Notes: a model not told the origin generated them from the sequence alone. A DNA stretch of 63,757 nt from an uncultured Granulosicoccaceae bacterium (GCA_938045275.1 CALIMV010000047.1:1-63757), one strand, 5' to 3'. Numbered from the stretch's first letter, positions 26,702-35,607 are shown. Translations and numbers: made by a program.

Positions 26702-27159
26702 TGAATTAAATTGCCGAGACTTGCCGAATGGAACATTTTACCTGAAGCGTGTTTGCAAATTGCGTAATAATGGCCCGAATCATGATGTTGAATGAAGGGC
26801 TGTTGTTGACTTTAAATATGCGAATTACCAGCCATTTTGTGCAGATTGCTGGCTTTGTCGATTCACAATGTCATCAACTCAGCTTCTGTCAAGCAATTAT
26901 AGGCATTGCAGGCCAAAATATCGCAAAATACTCGACCGTTCGCGTTAGGCCGCGCAGATTATGCTAGGTGTACCGACTTCCCATTTAGTATATATGGCAG
27001 CGCCATATTCTGTTCGGACACAGTGTTTTTGTTGATTAAATAGGCTTATCAGGCTAATTTGCAGGTATCAGGCATGCCGATGGGCAATGAACTGAGCAAT
27101 GTTTGGTTAAACCGGATCAACCTGAGTCAGAAATAAAATCTTTTGGAGAATATTGAGTG
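26702..27159. other. Intergenic region between nadE and the amino-acid ABC operon
   Basis: This divergent region of about 458 bp must hold both promoters. Open frames here (such as one at 26749-26967 on the plus strand) lack a ribosome site and a recognisable product. The only structure noted is an interrupted palindrome at 26992-27008. No RNA gene was seen. Confidence 0.5.
26992..27008. promoter_or_regulatory. Interrupted palindrome upstream of amino-acid ABC operon
   Basis: ATATGGC and GCCATAT are arranged around AGC, giving a perfect 7-bp dyad about 150 bp upstream of the binding-protein start. It is a candidate operator for the operon; no regulator gene is adjacent. Confidence 0.3.
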
Positions 27160-27999
27160 ATGAATTTTAAAAAACTTGCGCTAGCTGGAATTGTTGCTGG
27201 TACTGTTGGAAGTATCTCAACTGTTGCACAGGCTGCGTGCACAAATGATGTTTGGAATAAAGTTATGTCTCGCGGCAAAGTTGTTGTTGGTGTTAAGGCA
27301 GATTACAAACCATGGGGCTATAGAAACACCGATGGTAGCATTGTAGGTATGGAAGTCGACCTTGCACAAGCGGCTGCTGATGCGATGGGTGTGGAATTGG
27401 AAACAATCGCAGTGCAATCATCGAATCGAATGCAATTCCTTGAGCAAGGCAAAATAGACTTAATGATAGCAACCATGTCTGATCGCGCTGATCGGCGCGA
27501 CATTGTTGGTATTACCCAACCAAATTATTATACTTCTGGTACAAATGTTATGTCACCCAAGGCATTGGGTATTAAAAATTGGGAAGAACTAAAAGGTAAA
27601 CCTGTTTGTGGAAAGCAGGGGGCGTTCTACAATGAAGTTGCCACAGAACGTTATGGTGTAGAGATTGTTGCGTTTGTAGGTAATGCAGAGGCAAAACAGG
27701 CTTTACGCGATAAAAAATGCGTCGCATGGATTTACGATGACTCATCAATAGGTTCAGATCTCTCGTCTGGTGAATTTGAAGAGTTTGAAATGCCTTTGGT
27801 GTCTGAAGACGATAATCCTTGGGGTTTGGCAGTACCACTTGCTGAAAAGGATTGCATTTTTGGTCATTTCATGTCTGGGTTAACATTTAATATGCACCAG
27901 TCGGGCAAGCTAATTGAACTCGAAGAGAAGTGGGGAATCCAACCTACCCAATACTTGAAAGACAAAAATGCCGCTTATAGTGATTGGCTAGTCGAATAG
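27160..27999 (+). CDS. Polar amino-acid-type ABC transporter substrate-binding protein (family 3)
   Basis: The start is ATG 27160, with GGAGAA ten to fifteen bases upstream; a GTG directly before it is an alternative. The 279-residue product has a signal peptide (KKLALAGIVAGTVGSISTVAQA) and the family 3 solute-binding fold (VVVGVKADYKPWGYRNTDGSIVGMEVDL). It likely binds an amino acid or related polar compound in the periplasm. A hairpin lies between it and the permease genes, which may let the binding protein be made in excess. The ligand is unknown. Confidence 0.87.
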   Translation: MNFKKLALAGIVAGTVGSISTVAQAACTNDVWNKVMSRGKVVVGVKADYKPWGYRNTDGSIVGMEVDLAQAAADAMGVELETIAVQSSNRMQFLEQGKIDLMIATMSDRADRRDIVGITQPNYYTSGTNVMSPKALGIKNWEELKGKPVCGKQGAFYNEVATERYGVEIVAFVGNAEAKQALRDKKCVAWIYDDSSIGSDLSSGEFEEFEMPLVSEDDNPWGLAVPLAEKDCIFGHFMSGLTFNMHQSGKLIELEEKWGIQPTQYLKDKNAAYSDWLVE

Positions 28000-28018
28000 T
28001 AGAAAGCTGACAGTCTAT

Positions 28019-28051
28019 AGATTAAGGGGCGTACGTTACGCTTCTTAATCT
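28019..28051 (+). terminator. 15-bp hairpin after the binding-protein gene (attenuator candidate)
   Basis: AGATTAAGGGGCGTA and TACGCTTCTTAATCT pair over 15 positions (two are G-U) around a 3-nt loop, and the stem is followed by TTTGT. It lies 20 bp after the binding-protein stop and 64 bp before the first permease. Such hairpins often reduce read-through or protect the upstream message. Confidence 0.65.
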
Positions 28052-28115
28052 TTGTCCAATGTATTGACATAGCGAACATCCAATAAATCAACATCTAAAA
28101 CCGAGAGCGATTTGA

Positions 28116-28874
28116 ATGCTTGAAGCTTTTATTGAATTTTTCAGGCAATTGGCTGATGATTACCCGCGCTGGAACTTTATTTTTTTTCACGAACCCAGGC
28201 AATGGGCGCGTATAGTCAAAGGTCTTCAATACACATTAGTGCTCTCTATTGCATGCGTAATTTTCTCCGTTATTATCGGTGTGGTTGGCGCGTGGTTGCA
28301 AAGCTCACCATCTAAATTGGTACGACACATTGTTCAGGGGTATATACAGTTTTTCCGTAATACACCACCTTTCGTACAATTACTATTTTTCTATTTCGCC
28401 TTAGGCCAGTTTACTCCTTCTATCACCGGACCAGATGGCTGGACTGAGGTTCCTATTATCTCCAATGTAGGCTGGGCGATTATTTCATTGTCTTTTTTTG
28501 CAGGTGCATTTAATGTTGAGATATTTAGATCTGGCATTGAGGCTGTACCAGAATCTACACAAGAAGCAGCCGAGGCATTGGGATTTTCCCGACTACAAAC
28601 GTATAAGGAAATCGTCTTGCCATTGGCATTCAGAGTCTCCCTGCCGGCACTTAATAATAATCTGGTTAACTTGGTTAAGACAACGACTCAGGCGATAGGT
28701 ATTGCTGTGCCTGAATTATTGTATCAATCTGTCAGTATTTGGAGTGATTATCCCAGTGCGCAGTATCCAACCATGTTGTTGTTGTTTATTTCGTTTATTG
28801 TCATCGTTGGCGTGCTGGTGCTGGGTATGCACCGTTGGGAGAAAGCCATGCACATACCAGGCTACGGGGCATAA
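28116..28874 (+). CDS. Amino-acid ABC transporter permease (first)
   Basis: This 252-residue permease of the HisM/GlnP type has about five transmembrane helices and the EAA loop STQEAAEALGFSRLQTYKEI. The segment FRNTPPFVQLLFFYFALGQF is the family signature. It pairs with the next gene (start 2 bp after its stop) to form the channel. It lies after the binding-protein gene and its hairpin. Confidence 0.87.
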   Translation: MLEAFIEFFRQLADDYPRWNFIFFHEPRQWARIVKGLQYTLVLSIACVIFSVIIGVVGAWLQSSPSKLVRHIVQGYIQFFRNTPPFVQLLFFYFALGQFTPSITGPDGWTEVPIISNVGWAIISLSFFAGAFNVEIFRSGIEAVPESTQEAAEALGFSRLQTYKEIVLPLAFRVSLPALNNNLVNLVKTTTQAIGIAVPELLYQSVSIWSDYPSAQYPTMLLLFISFIVIVGVLVLGMHRWEKAMHIPGYGA

Positions 28875-28876
28875 CG

Positions 28877-29776
28877 ATGTATAAGAAATCACCCATTCCT
28901 GGCATTCAAACTGCACCTTCCACTGACCTACCAGTATTAAAGCCATTTAATGCCGTGGCAGCTGGGTCGGCCGAAGATTTATTGTTCTCTCGCTGGTTGG
29001 CTTCAACGCCTGTGTGGATGTGGTTGCTACTGGGTGTACTAATATTGATCTGGCCTGGGGTAACCGCAGCGGCTGGTGGTTACACCATGACGCAGGCCTT
29101 TGAAGCATTATGGAGATGGTTGCCGTTTATCATGACAGGCGGCTTTTTCTACAACGTCATTATTTCGTTTTTTGCCATGCTTTTGGGAACAATATTTGGC
29201 GTGGTATTGGGCTTAATGCAAATTTCGCCTGCTAAACTAATTCGAATTCCAGCGCAAATAGTAACGCAGATATTCAGAAATTCTCCCTGGCTGGTGTTGT
29301 TGTTCATTGTCTTGCTGGCGCTGCCGTATGAAATTGAATTTGGCGATACCATTATTCGTATACCAGATTGGGTAAAGGCTGTATTCGGTTTGTGTTTACC
29401 TATTATGGCGAATATTTCCGAGGTAGTCAGAGGCGCTATCAATTCTGTGCCTAGTGGTCAATGGGAAGCTGCTAACTCGCTGGCGTACACTCGACAACAA
29501 ACGTTATGGCAGATAATCCTGCCGCAGTGTTTTAAGAGAATGATTCCACCCTGGATGAATTGGTATGCCATTCTGACGATGGCAACACCCTTATGTACTT
29601 TGCTTGGTGTTGAAGAATTGATTACATTAAGCCGACAGGCGATTGAAGCTGAGAATAATCGGCCAGAGTTGCTAGTGCCGTTCTACGGTTTTGCTCTTCT
29701 GGTTTTCTTCGCATATTGTTATCCCATTGCTAGGGCCACCATTGCGCTTGAACGACGTTTTGCCGTAAAACTTTAG
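28877..29776 (+). CDS. Amino-acid ABC transporter permease (second)
   Basis: I place the start at ATG 28877, 2 bp after the preceding stop; an upstream in-frame start at 28835 would overlap the first permease by 40 bp. The 299-residue product has a polar N-terminal tail of about 45 residues, then the HisQ-type core with [21 protein letters not shown] and the EAA loop [20 protein letters not shown]. It forms the second half of the channel. Confidence 0.85.
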   Translation: MYKKSPIPGIQTAPSTDLPVLKPFNAVAAGSAEDLLFSRWLASTPVWMWLLLGVLILIWPGVTAAAGGYTMTQAFEALWRWLPFIMTGGFFYNVIISFFAMLLGTIFGVVLGLMQISPAKLIRIPAQIVTQIFRNSPWLVLLFIVLLALPYEIEFGDTIIRIPDWVKAVFGLCLPIMANISEVVRGAINSVPSGQWEAANSLAYTRQQTLWQIILPQCFKRMIPPWMNWYAILTMATPLCTLLGVEELITLSRQAIEAENNRPELLVPFYGFALLVFFAYCYPIARATIALERRFAVKL

Positions 29777-29787
29777 GTGATATAACC

Positions 29788-30543
29788 ATGCCAACAGACA
29801 ACTGGACCGATAGCCAGCCCATAGTTTCAATTAAGGATGTACACAAATCATTTGGTGATTTGGAAGTACTTAAGGGGATTTCGTTTGATGTAATGAAAGG
29901 AGAGGTTGTTTGTATTATCGGGCCTTCAGGTTCTGGAAAATCAACACTTATAAGATGCATTAATGCGTTGAACGATATTCAAAAAGGGTCAATTAAAGTA
30001 GAAGGCATTGAGGTGCATGATAAGCACCTTAACAAACTGGAACTACGTAAAAAAGTCGGTATGGTTTTTCAACAGTATAATTTGTTTCCGCATAAAACAG
30101 CTTTGGAGAATGTCATGATGGCACCTATAAAGGTCCTGAAAGAGTCTCCAGCAGAAGTTGAGGCCAAAGCACGTGATCTAATTGAGAAGGTTCGGCTGCA
30201 AGGCAAAGAAAATAGTTATCCTGGAGAGCTTTCTGGTGGACAGCAACAGCGAGTTGCCATTGCACGATCGCTTGCCATGAACCCAGATATTATGTTGTTT
30301 GATGAGGTAACAGCAGCTTTGGACCCGGAAACAGTGAAAGAAGTGCTGGTCACTATAAAAGACCTCGCAGAAGATGGCATGACGTGCATGCTTGTTACGC
30401 ATGAAATGGGTTTTGCAAAAGAAATTGCCGATCATATCTATTTCACCGATCGAGGTGTCATCGTCGAGCACGGACCTCCGGCAACCTTTTTCGAACAAGC
30501 CAAAGATGAACGCACGAAAGAATTTCTAAGTCAAATTCTGTAG
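29788..30543 (+). CDS. Amino-acid ABC transporter ATP-binding protein (GlnQ-type)
   Basis: The 251-residue ATPase has Walker A GPSGSGKS, signature [12 protein letters not shown], and Walker [14 protein letters not shown] (Val where DEPT is most common, as seen in some ectoine-type importers). It energises the two permeases 12 bp upstream. Its last codons are part of a 13-bp tandem repeat that runs through the stop and on toward the CoA-transferase gene. Confidence 0.9.
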   Translation: MPTDNWTDSQPIVSIKDVHKSFGDLEVLKGISFDVMKGEVVCIIGPSGSGKSTLIRCINALNDIQKGSIKVEGIEVHDKHLNKLELRKKVGMVFQQYNLFPHKTALENVMMAPIKVLKESPAEVEAKARDLIEKVRLQGKENSYPGELSGGQQQRVAIARSLAMNPDIMLFDEVTAALDPETVKEVLVTIKDLAEDGMTCMLVTHEMGFAKEIADHIYFTDRGVIVEHGPPATFFEQAKDERTKEFLSQIL

Positions 30544-30593
30544 TCAAATTCTATGGTCAATTTCTTTAGTCAAATTCTGTAGTGGAATTTTTT
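30529..30593 (+). repeat. Five tandem copies of a 13-bp unit spanning a stop codon
   Basis: Units AGTCAAATTCTGT, AGTCAAATTCTAT, GGTCAATTTCTTT, AGTCAAATTCTGT and AGTGGAATTTTTT follow each other exactly. The first contains the last codons of the ABC ATPase, and the TAG stop (30541-30543) spans its junction with the second. The array fills nearly all of the 54-bp gap to the CoA-transferase start at 30598. Slippage replication is the likely origin. Confidence 0.85.
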
Positions 30594-30597
30594 AATT

Positions 30598-31806
30598 ATG
30601 AGCTCTAGTGTAAAACCTTTCGAAGGAGTTCGTGTTCTCGACTTAACACACGTATTTGCAGGTCCATTCAGTACCTATCAGCTTTGCTGTTTAGGCGCTG
30701 ACGTGATAAAAATAGAATCGATCAATTCCCCTGATATGACTCGCATGGAAGGGGTCAATGAAGAACAGAACGCGGCTTTGTATGGTTCCAGTTTTCAATC
30801 TCAGAATGCTGGAAAACGGGCTGTTACGATAAACCTGAAATCGGAACAAGGTCGTGAGGTTTTGTGGCGTTTGATTGGAACCGCCGATGTGCTAGTACAG
30901 AATTACGCTGGCGATTCACTTGAAAATCTTGGTTTTGGGTATGAAGCAGTATCAGAGGTAAATCCTGCACTTGTCTATTGCAGTATTTCCGGATTCGGTA
31001 GAACTGGGCCAAAAGCCGATCATCCGGCATACGATATTGTAGTCCAGGCCTTCTCGGGTATCATGGCAGCAAACGGAGATCAAAGCAGTACTCCGGTACG
31101 TGTAGGGCCACCGATGGTCGACTATGGAACCGGTGCTCAAGCGGCTTTTGCTATTGCTGCAGCACTTTATCAACGACAGTCAACTGGACTGGGGCAATAT
31201 ATTGATGTATCGATGCTTGACGCTGCGTTAATGCTATACAGTGCAAATGTGGTGGATGCGCTGCGCACAGGTGAAAAACCAGAAGTACATGGTAATACGC
31301 ATCCCAGCTATGCAGGCTATGCTGCTTATGACACAGCTGACGGAAAAATTATGGTAGGGGCATTTACTAACAAGCAGATGTGCTCTCTGCTAAAGGTATT
31401 GGGAGAACACGATCGTGCTGAAGAGGTATTACATACCCCTCGAGCTAAACTAAAAGATTCCCGAATCGCTGATGCGAAAATCATTTCGCGTCACTTACTA
31501 ATGCAAACGGCGTTACATTGGGAAGAATTATTGAATCGTGCGCATGTTCCGGCAGCAAAGGTTCGATCATTAGACGAAACGCTGCAAGAGCAGCAATTAA
31601 CTTATCGTGGCGTATTGCAGAAAGTCGAATACGCAAATGATAGCTGTCCTGATTTATTCCCTGTAACTGCTTTTACCTATGCTCATGGATCTCCATCTGC
31701 CGATGCACCCGCCCCTAAATTGGGTGAGCATACGCGAGAAGTGTTATTGGAGTCGGGACTGTCTGAAGATCAAATTCAACAGCTGGCTGACGATGGTGCA
31801 ATATAA
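30598..31806 (+). CDS. CaiB/BaiF-family (class III) CoA-transferase
   Basis: This 402-residue protein has the family start VLDLTHVFAGPFSTYQLC, GADVIKIE at 33-40, and the catalytic aspartate in PPMVDYGTG (Asp175). Class III transferases move CoA between organic acids via an aspartyl thioester. It follows a polar amino-acid ABC operon, so it may activate an acid derived from the imported substrate, but the tandem repeat in the gap leaves only a weak ribosome site. No partner dehydrogenase is adjacent. Glutaryl-CoA transfer (for gcdH at 7.5 kb) is an alternative substrate. Confidence 0.87.
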   Translation: MSSSVKPFEGVRVLDLTHVFAGPFSTYQLCCLGADVIKIESINSPDMTRMEGVNEEQNAALYGSSFQSQNAGKRAVTINLKSEQGREVLWRLIGTADVLVQNYAGDSLENLGFGYEAVSEVNPALVYCSISGFGRTGPKADHPAYDIVVQAFSGIMAANGDQSSTPVRVGPPMVDYGTGAQAAFAIAAALYQRQSTGLGQYIDVSMLDAALMLYSANVVDALRTGEKPEVHGNTHPSYAGYAAYDTADGKIMVGAFTNKQMCSLLKVLGEHDRAEEVLHTPRAKLKDSRIADAKIISRHLLMQTALHWEELLNRAHVPAAKVRSLDETLQEQQLTYRGVLQKVEYANDSCPDLFPVTAFTYAHGSPSADAPAPKLGEHTREVLLESGLSEDQIQQLADDGAI

Positions 31807-31826
31807 GCACCAGTTACTATGAGTGC

Positions 31827-32186
31827 TTACTTCATTTTTGAGCCGTTGGTTTCACGCACCGGTACGTCAGTGGATTGAAAATCAGCAAGACAACCGATAT
31901 TAATGCCGTAGTAGTCAGGTGTAACCCTTTTTCGATGAAATGGATAAATGCCGCATACATTACAAAAGTAATGTCGGGCTGTTGCAGTGTGGAATTGGTA
32001 TTCAGTTATGGAGTCTGCGCCCTTGATTAATTCGAATTCACTCTCATGAACCTTTAGCATCACGGCGTTTTTTCGTATGCAGATAGAGCAGTCACAGGTG
32101 GTAAGTTCGGTTACGGTTGTTAAAATCTTGAATTCCACCGCACCACAATGACAATTTCCAGAATAGGTTTGTTTGGTTTTAGACAT
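31827..32186 (-). CDS. GFA/CENP-V-family zinc-binding protein
   Basis: I choose ATG 32186; the longer frame to 32273 adds a basic non-conserved leader. The 119-residue product has the GFA cysteine motifs CHC (12-14), CDCSIC (31-36) and a later CNVCG, which bind zinc in the family named after glutathione-dependent formaldehyde-activating enzyme. Most members have no proven activity. It is convergent with the CoA-transferase. Confidence 0.8.
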   Translation of the reverse strand: MSKTKQTYSGNCHCGAVEFKILTTVTELTTCDCSICIRKNAVMLKVHESEFELIKGADSITEYQFHTATARHYFCNVCGIYPFHRKRVTPDYYGINIGCLADFQSTDVPVRETNGSKMK

Positions 32187-32491
32187 TGTTAGTACATCGT
32201 TAATACTATTGTTTTGGTGCTTGTGTTTGGTTGGGCCAGAAAAGCTTTTCTTGATTCTCGCCATAGCATACACCGATTTTCAGTTCCCAACACCATGATT
32301 ATGACAACCAAAATTGTTGATGAGCAAAAAATTGGGTTGTAGCTCTGTACTGAGCTTTACTACGGTTGTATCCTCAGCGACTATGATTCAACAAGTGGAA
32401 ATGTTTGCTTTTTCAAAAGCTCATTCGTGGGCTAATGTGCTTGAATTGAGCAGGGTAAAGTTGTTTTAAAATTTGTTTACGGAGAACTTAA
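32187..32491. other. Intergenic region before the CMD-family gene
   Basis: This 305-bp divergent region separates the GFA gene from the CMD-family gene. The only open frame is the possible upstream extension of the GFA gene to 32273. I saw no repeat, hairpin or RNA gene. Confidence 0.45.
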
Positions 32492-32887
32492 ATGAATAAT
32501 GAGCTATTTGATGAAGATCTGTTTAAAAAGGGATTGGAGCAACGTAAATCGACATTGGGAGCGGAGTATGTGGAAAATAATCTTGCTTCAGCGGATGAGT
32601 TTACGCGGCCATTTCAGGAAGCCATGACAGCATGGTGCTGGGGGTTTGGCTGGGGCGACGATGCTATTGAGCCGAAAACCAGATCAATGATGAATTTGGC
32701 CATGATCGGTGCACTTGGGAGAATGCACGAGTGGGAGATTCATTGCCGCGGTGCTATTAACAATGGAGTGAGTAAAGAGGAGATACGAGCCATCATTCAC
32801 GTCATTGGTATTTACTGTGGTGTACCAATGTCGCTGGAATGCTTCCGTGTTGCAAGGAGAGTACTGGAGGAGGAGGGTATATTATGA
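32492..32887 (+). CDS. Carboxymuconolactone decarboxylase (CMD)-family protein
   Basis: The 131-residue protein follows a good ribosome site (GGAG). It resembles PcaC-like CMD proteins: SADEFTRPFQEAMTAWCWGFGW, RSMMNLAMIGALGRMHEWEIHCRGAINNGVSKEEIRAII and the FRVARRVLEE end. The AhpD-type CxxC is missing, so a peroxidase role is unlikely. PcaC decarboxylates 4-carboxymuconolactone in the protocatechuate pathway, but the rest of that pathway is absent here. It overlaps the next gene by 4 nt (ATGA). Confidence 0.8.
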   Translation: MNNELFDEDLFKKGLEQRKSTLGAEYVENNLASADEFTRPFQEAMTAWCWGFGWGDDAIEPKTRSMMNLAMIGALGRMHEWEIHCRGAINNGVSKEEIRAIIHVIGIYCGVPMSLECFRVARRVLEEEGIL

Positions 32888-33324
32888 GCAGTATTACTGA
32901 TAAAAGAGCGCACTGGAGTTTTTGGCTTATCTGTATATTCTCATTGTTTTGGTATGTTATGAGTTGTATGAATTTTATGTGGCAATTAGATATAACACCA
33001 GACAAGCTAGCCATGCTCAGCGAAGCACAACATGCGCTTGTTGTTAATAAGCCCCTGTGGGCAACAGCTGGCTTCGCTGTTGCGGCATTCGGTGGAACAT
33101 TGGGGTGTTTGCTTATGTTGCTAAAACGATCAGCAGCACTGTATTTTTTGCTTCTATCGTTGGTTGGTGTCATTGTGAGTATGTTGCCCGTCTATAACGC
33201 CATACACTCGGGTATATCGTTCAGTGTTTTTGAATTTGGCATGTATGTTGTTGCCACGCCATTGCTTGGGCTGTTTCTGGTTTGGTATGCCAAATATGTC
33301 AAAAATAAAGGATGGCTTGGGTAG
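32884..33324 (+). CDS. Small four-helix membrane protein coupled to the CMD-family gene
   Basis: I start at ATG 32884, which overlaps the CMD stop (ATGA). The 146-residue protein has four hydrophobic segments (WSFWLICIFSLFWYVMSCMNF, ATAGFAVAAFGGTLGCLLML, LYFLLLSLVGVIVSMLPVY and FEFGMYVVATPLLGLFLVWY), each with a polar connection. It resembles uncharacterised small integral membrane proteins. The tight coupling suggests a role with the CMD protein. A tandem repeat starts 9 bp after its stop. Confidence 0.7.
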   Translation: MSSITDKRAHWSFWLICIFSLFWYVMSCMNFMWQLDITPDKLAMLSEAQHALVVNKPLWATAGFAVAAFGGTLGCLLMLLKRSAALYFLLLSLVGVIVSMLPVYNAIHSGISFSVFEFGMYVVATPLLGLFLVWYAKYVKNKGWLG

Positions 33325-33332
33325 CTCAGTAT

Positions 33333-33395
33333 CGAATATGATTTTTTCGAATATGATTTATTGCGAATATGAGTTTTTGCGAATATGATTTATAG
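33333..33395. repeat. Four tandem copies of a 15-16-bp unit after a stop codon
   Basis: The units are CGAATATGATTTTTT, CGAATATGATTTATTG, CGAATATGAGTTTTTG and CGAATATGATTTATAG. The array begins 9 bp after the membrane protein stop, in a convergent intergenic region. It shares placement, but not sequence, with the 13-bp array at 30529-30593. Confidence 0.85.
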
Positions 33396-33465
33396 AAGTG
33401 CAGCTCAATGCCTACACTTTAACGTTTATGAAGTAGCGAATTTGGCGTTTTGTTTAGTTTGCCAT

Positions 33466-34365
33466 TTACTTGCTAGTTTGAATATTTTTCGCAATGTTTT
33501 TCGCAGAGTCAAAAGCTTTGCGCCGTTGCTGGATTTCTGTTTCAGTGAGTTTGTCGGGGTTTGAATAGTCTTCCTTCCAACTCTGGTCTTCTGACCATTT
33601 ATAATCAGAGTGTACTGTGGTTCGCGCGCGCGTGGCGCTAGCGCTAAGTTCAAGTGCCATATGCAAAGTGTCAAACTGACATTCATGATCGTTTGGTTTG
33701 CCTGCAGCATTGCCCAGTGGAAAGTCGCTGAATAGAAAGCGAGGTACGCCAACATGTTCAATAATATCTTTCGCACAACCCATAATCACCGTTACGATTC
33801 CTTCTGCTTCAAGTGTTCTGGCTGCCAACGCTACGGATTGATGGCACACCGGGCAGTTTGGGACCAACAAAGCGATATCCACATGGTCTTCTATGCATAG
33901 ACCGAGCAATCGCTGGCTATCCTTTTCAATTGTTGTGCGTTTAGAGCGATTTGTCGGTAGGCCGTAAAATCGAGTCGCGACACTGCCAATAAGGTTTTCA
34001 CTAGCTGCTCGTTTTAATGCTTTTAAAGGAAAATAGGAACCCAGATCCTCTGCTGTGGTGTGGTCTCTGTCGATGGCTATGTGTGATATGCGTAAATCTG
34101 GCAGATCGCAAGTATCCATTGAATAGACGTCAAAGAATTTGGCTGCCGAATTGTAAGCTGCTCCTGGCCCTTGTTCACCTTTATCGCTTTGATATGGAGC
34201 AGCTGTGGTGACTATAGCAACAGTACAGGATGAGACTGGCTTTGCTAAAGTGGTGAATGGAGTGTCTTTGTATTGAGCCCAGTCGTAGGGCTTACCGTAC
34301 CCTAGTTTTTTGTAGTAGCGCCTTGTTCTTTGTATGTAAGCCAGTGGTTGATTGTTATCGCACAT
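33466..34365 (-). CDS. GrdB-like (glycine/sarcosine/betaine reductase selenoprotein B family) protein with Cys in place of Sec
   Basis: The 299-residue protein resembles the GrdB/PrdB family. The reductase motif, normally Sec-x-x-Cys, reads NCPVCHQS here (Cys171 and Cys174), with the preceding HVDIALLVP and the following GIVTVIMGCAKDIIEHVGVPR and DFPLGNAAGKPND as family landmarks. True GrdB is about 430 residues, needs GrdA/GrdC partners and acts in anaerobic reduction. None of these partners is present and no in-frame TGA is seen. Such Cys-type homologues are widespread in aerobic proteobacteria and are uncharacterised. It is divergent from the MBL hydrolase. Confidence 0.75.
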   Translation of the reverse strand: MCDNNQPLAYIQRTRRYYKKLGYGKPYDWAQYKDTPFTTLAKPVSSCTVAIVTTAAPYQSDKGEQGPGAAYNSAAKFFDVYSMDTCDLPDLRISHIAIDRDHTTAEDLGSYFPLKALKRAASENLIGSVATRFYGLPTNRSKRTTIEKDSQRLLGLCIEDHVDIALLVPNCPVCHQSVALAARTLEAEGIVTVIMGCAKDIIEHVGVPRFLFSDFPLGNAAGKPNDHECQFDTLHMALELSASATRARTTVHSDYKWSEDQSWKEDYSNPDKLTETEIQQRRKAFDSAKNIAKNIQTSK

Positions 34366-34476
34366 TTTCTCGGTTTTGCCAGAATATTAACGCGTTACTG
34401 TGGAGTATAATCTGATGGCAGAACATTATCACTTCACTATTTCCTGCCAGATACCTGAGGTACGCTCGCAGCGCGG

Positions 34477-35607
34477 ATGCAATTCGAATTGAAAAAACGA
34501 TACTGGATACCATTGGTCGCTATTTTAGCAATACCTATAACGTTGTATTTGGCATTGAAGCTACCAGTATTTGGAGGCCATCCATCGGCTGAAGATCGCA
34601 AGCGTTTCGCAACTTCTAATGCCTTCAATGTTTCCAAAGGTACATTTGAAAATCGGCGTCCGGAGCTTTTACAACAAATGCGTGAAAATAGCTTCAGTAT
34701 CGCAGTGTTGATAGAATGGTTTTCAGAACGAGACGAGGCGAAGCCTGCTGGCAAACTGCCAGAACAGGTACCTGATATCGCCGAATTTATAAAACCAGCT
34801 GAACAAACAAAACTAATCTGGCTGGGACATTCCACTTTTTTGATGAATATTTCCGGCACAATTGTACTTGTTGATCCGGTATTTTCTGGTTACGCATCAC
34901 CAGTGAGCTTTACAGCGAGAAGATTTCAGCCATCAGTTCTGTCGTTGGACGAGTTGCCGGATATAGATATAGTCTTAATCTCTCATGATCACTACGACCA
35001 TTTAGATCAGCATAGCATCGAGTACTTTGCCGATAAGCAAACGTTGTTTATTTCTGCCCTCGGTGTTAGCACACATTTGAAACGTTGGGGTATTACGTCG
35101 GATAGGATTGTCGAAAAAGATTGGTGGGACTCTCACTCTGTCCATGGGATAGAGTTCGTTGCCGCACCGGCACAGCATTTCTCGGGCCGGGATGGCATCA
35201 ACAATGATGAGACTCTTTGGGCATCGTGGATTATTATTTCGAATCAGAGTCGTATCTACTACAGCGGCGATTCAGGGTACGACACTCATTTTAATGAAGT
35301 AGGTGAACGCTACGGTCCGTTTAATTTATCCATCATGGAGAACGGTCAATATGACAAATCCTGGCCAGAAGTGCATATGTTTCCTGAACAAACACTTCAA
35401 GCACATTTGGATGTTAATGCAGAATTTTTAATGCCTGTTCATTGGGGCATGTATGAACTGGCATTTCACACCTGGTATGGCCCGGTAGAAACACTTGCCC
35501 GGCTTGCGCAGGAAAAAGGCGTAAAGCTGGTTACACCTGTATTTGGGCAGGTAGTTGTTTTAGATAATTCACCAAAGACAGGGTATTGGTGGAGAGAAGT
35601 TCGTTAG
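34477..35607 (+). CDS. MBL-fold metallo-hydrolase with N-terminal membrane anchor
   Basis: The 376-residue protein has one N-terminal hydrophobic segment (IPLVAILAIPITLYLALKLP), then a metallo-beta-lactamase fold of the UlaG/NAPE-PLD-like type: LIWLGHSTFLMN, VDPVFSGYASP, and the metal motif SHDHYDHLD (about 169-177). Later ligands are in SGDSGYDTHF and PVHWGMYEL. Relatives are lipid phosphodiesterases and lactonases. It is probably anchored in the inner membrane with the catalytic domain outside. The substrate is unknown. It stands alone between divergent and convergent neighbours. Confidence 0.82.
   Translation: MQFELKKRYWIPLVAILAIPITLYLALKLPVFGGHPSAEDRKRFATSNAFNVSKGTFENRRPELLQQMRENSFSIAVLIEWFSERDEAKPAGKLPEQVPDIAEFIKPAEQTKLIWLGHSTFLMNISGTIVLVDPVFSGYASPVSFTARRFQPSVLSLDELPDIDIVLISHDHYDHLDQHSIEYFADKQTLFISALGVSTHLKRWGITSDRIVEKDWWDSHSVHGIEFVAAPAQHFSGRDGINNDETLWASWIIISNQSRIYYSGDSGYDTHFNEVGERYGPFNLSIMENGQYDKSWPEVHMFPEQTLQAHLDVNAEFLMPVHWGMYELAFHTWYGPVETLARLAQEKGVKLVTPVFGQVVVLDNSPKTGYWWREVR

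Noticed and set aside
26749-26967. Open frame in the nadE upstream region
   Set aside because: No ribosome site, no domain, and its composition does not resemble a protein.
30529-33395. CRISPR array
   Set aside because: The two repeat arrays have units of 13-16 bp in direct contact, with no spacers and no cas genes.
33466-34365. Selenocysteine reading in the GrdB-like gene
   Set aside because: The position is encoded as Cys and no in-frame TGA or SECIS-like hairpin was seen.
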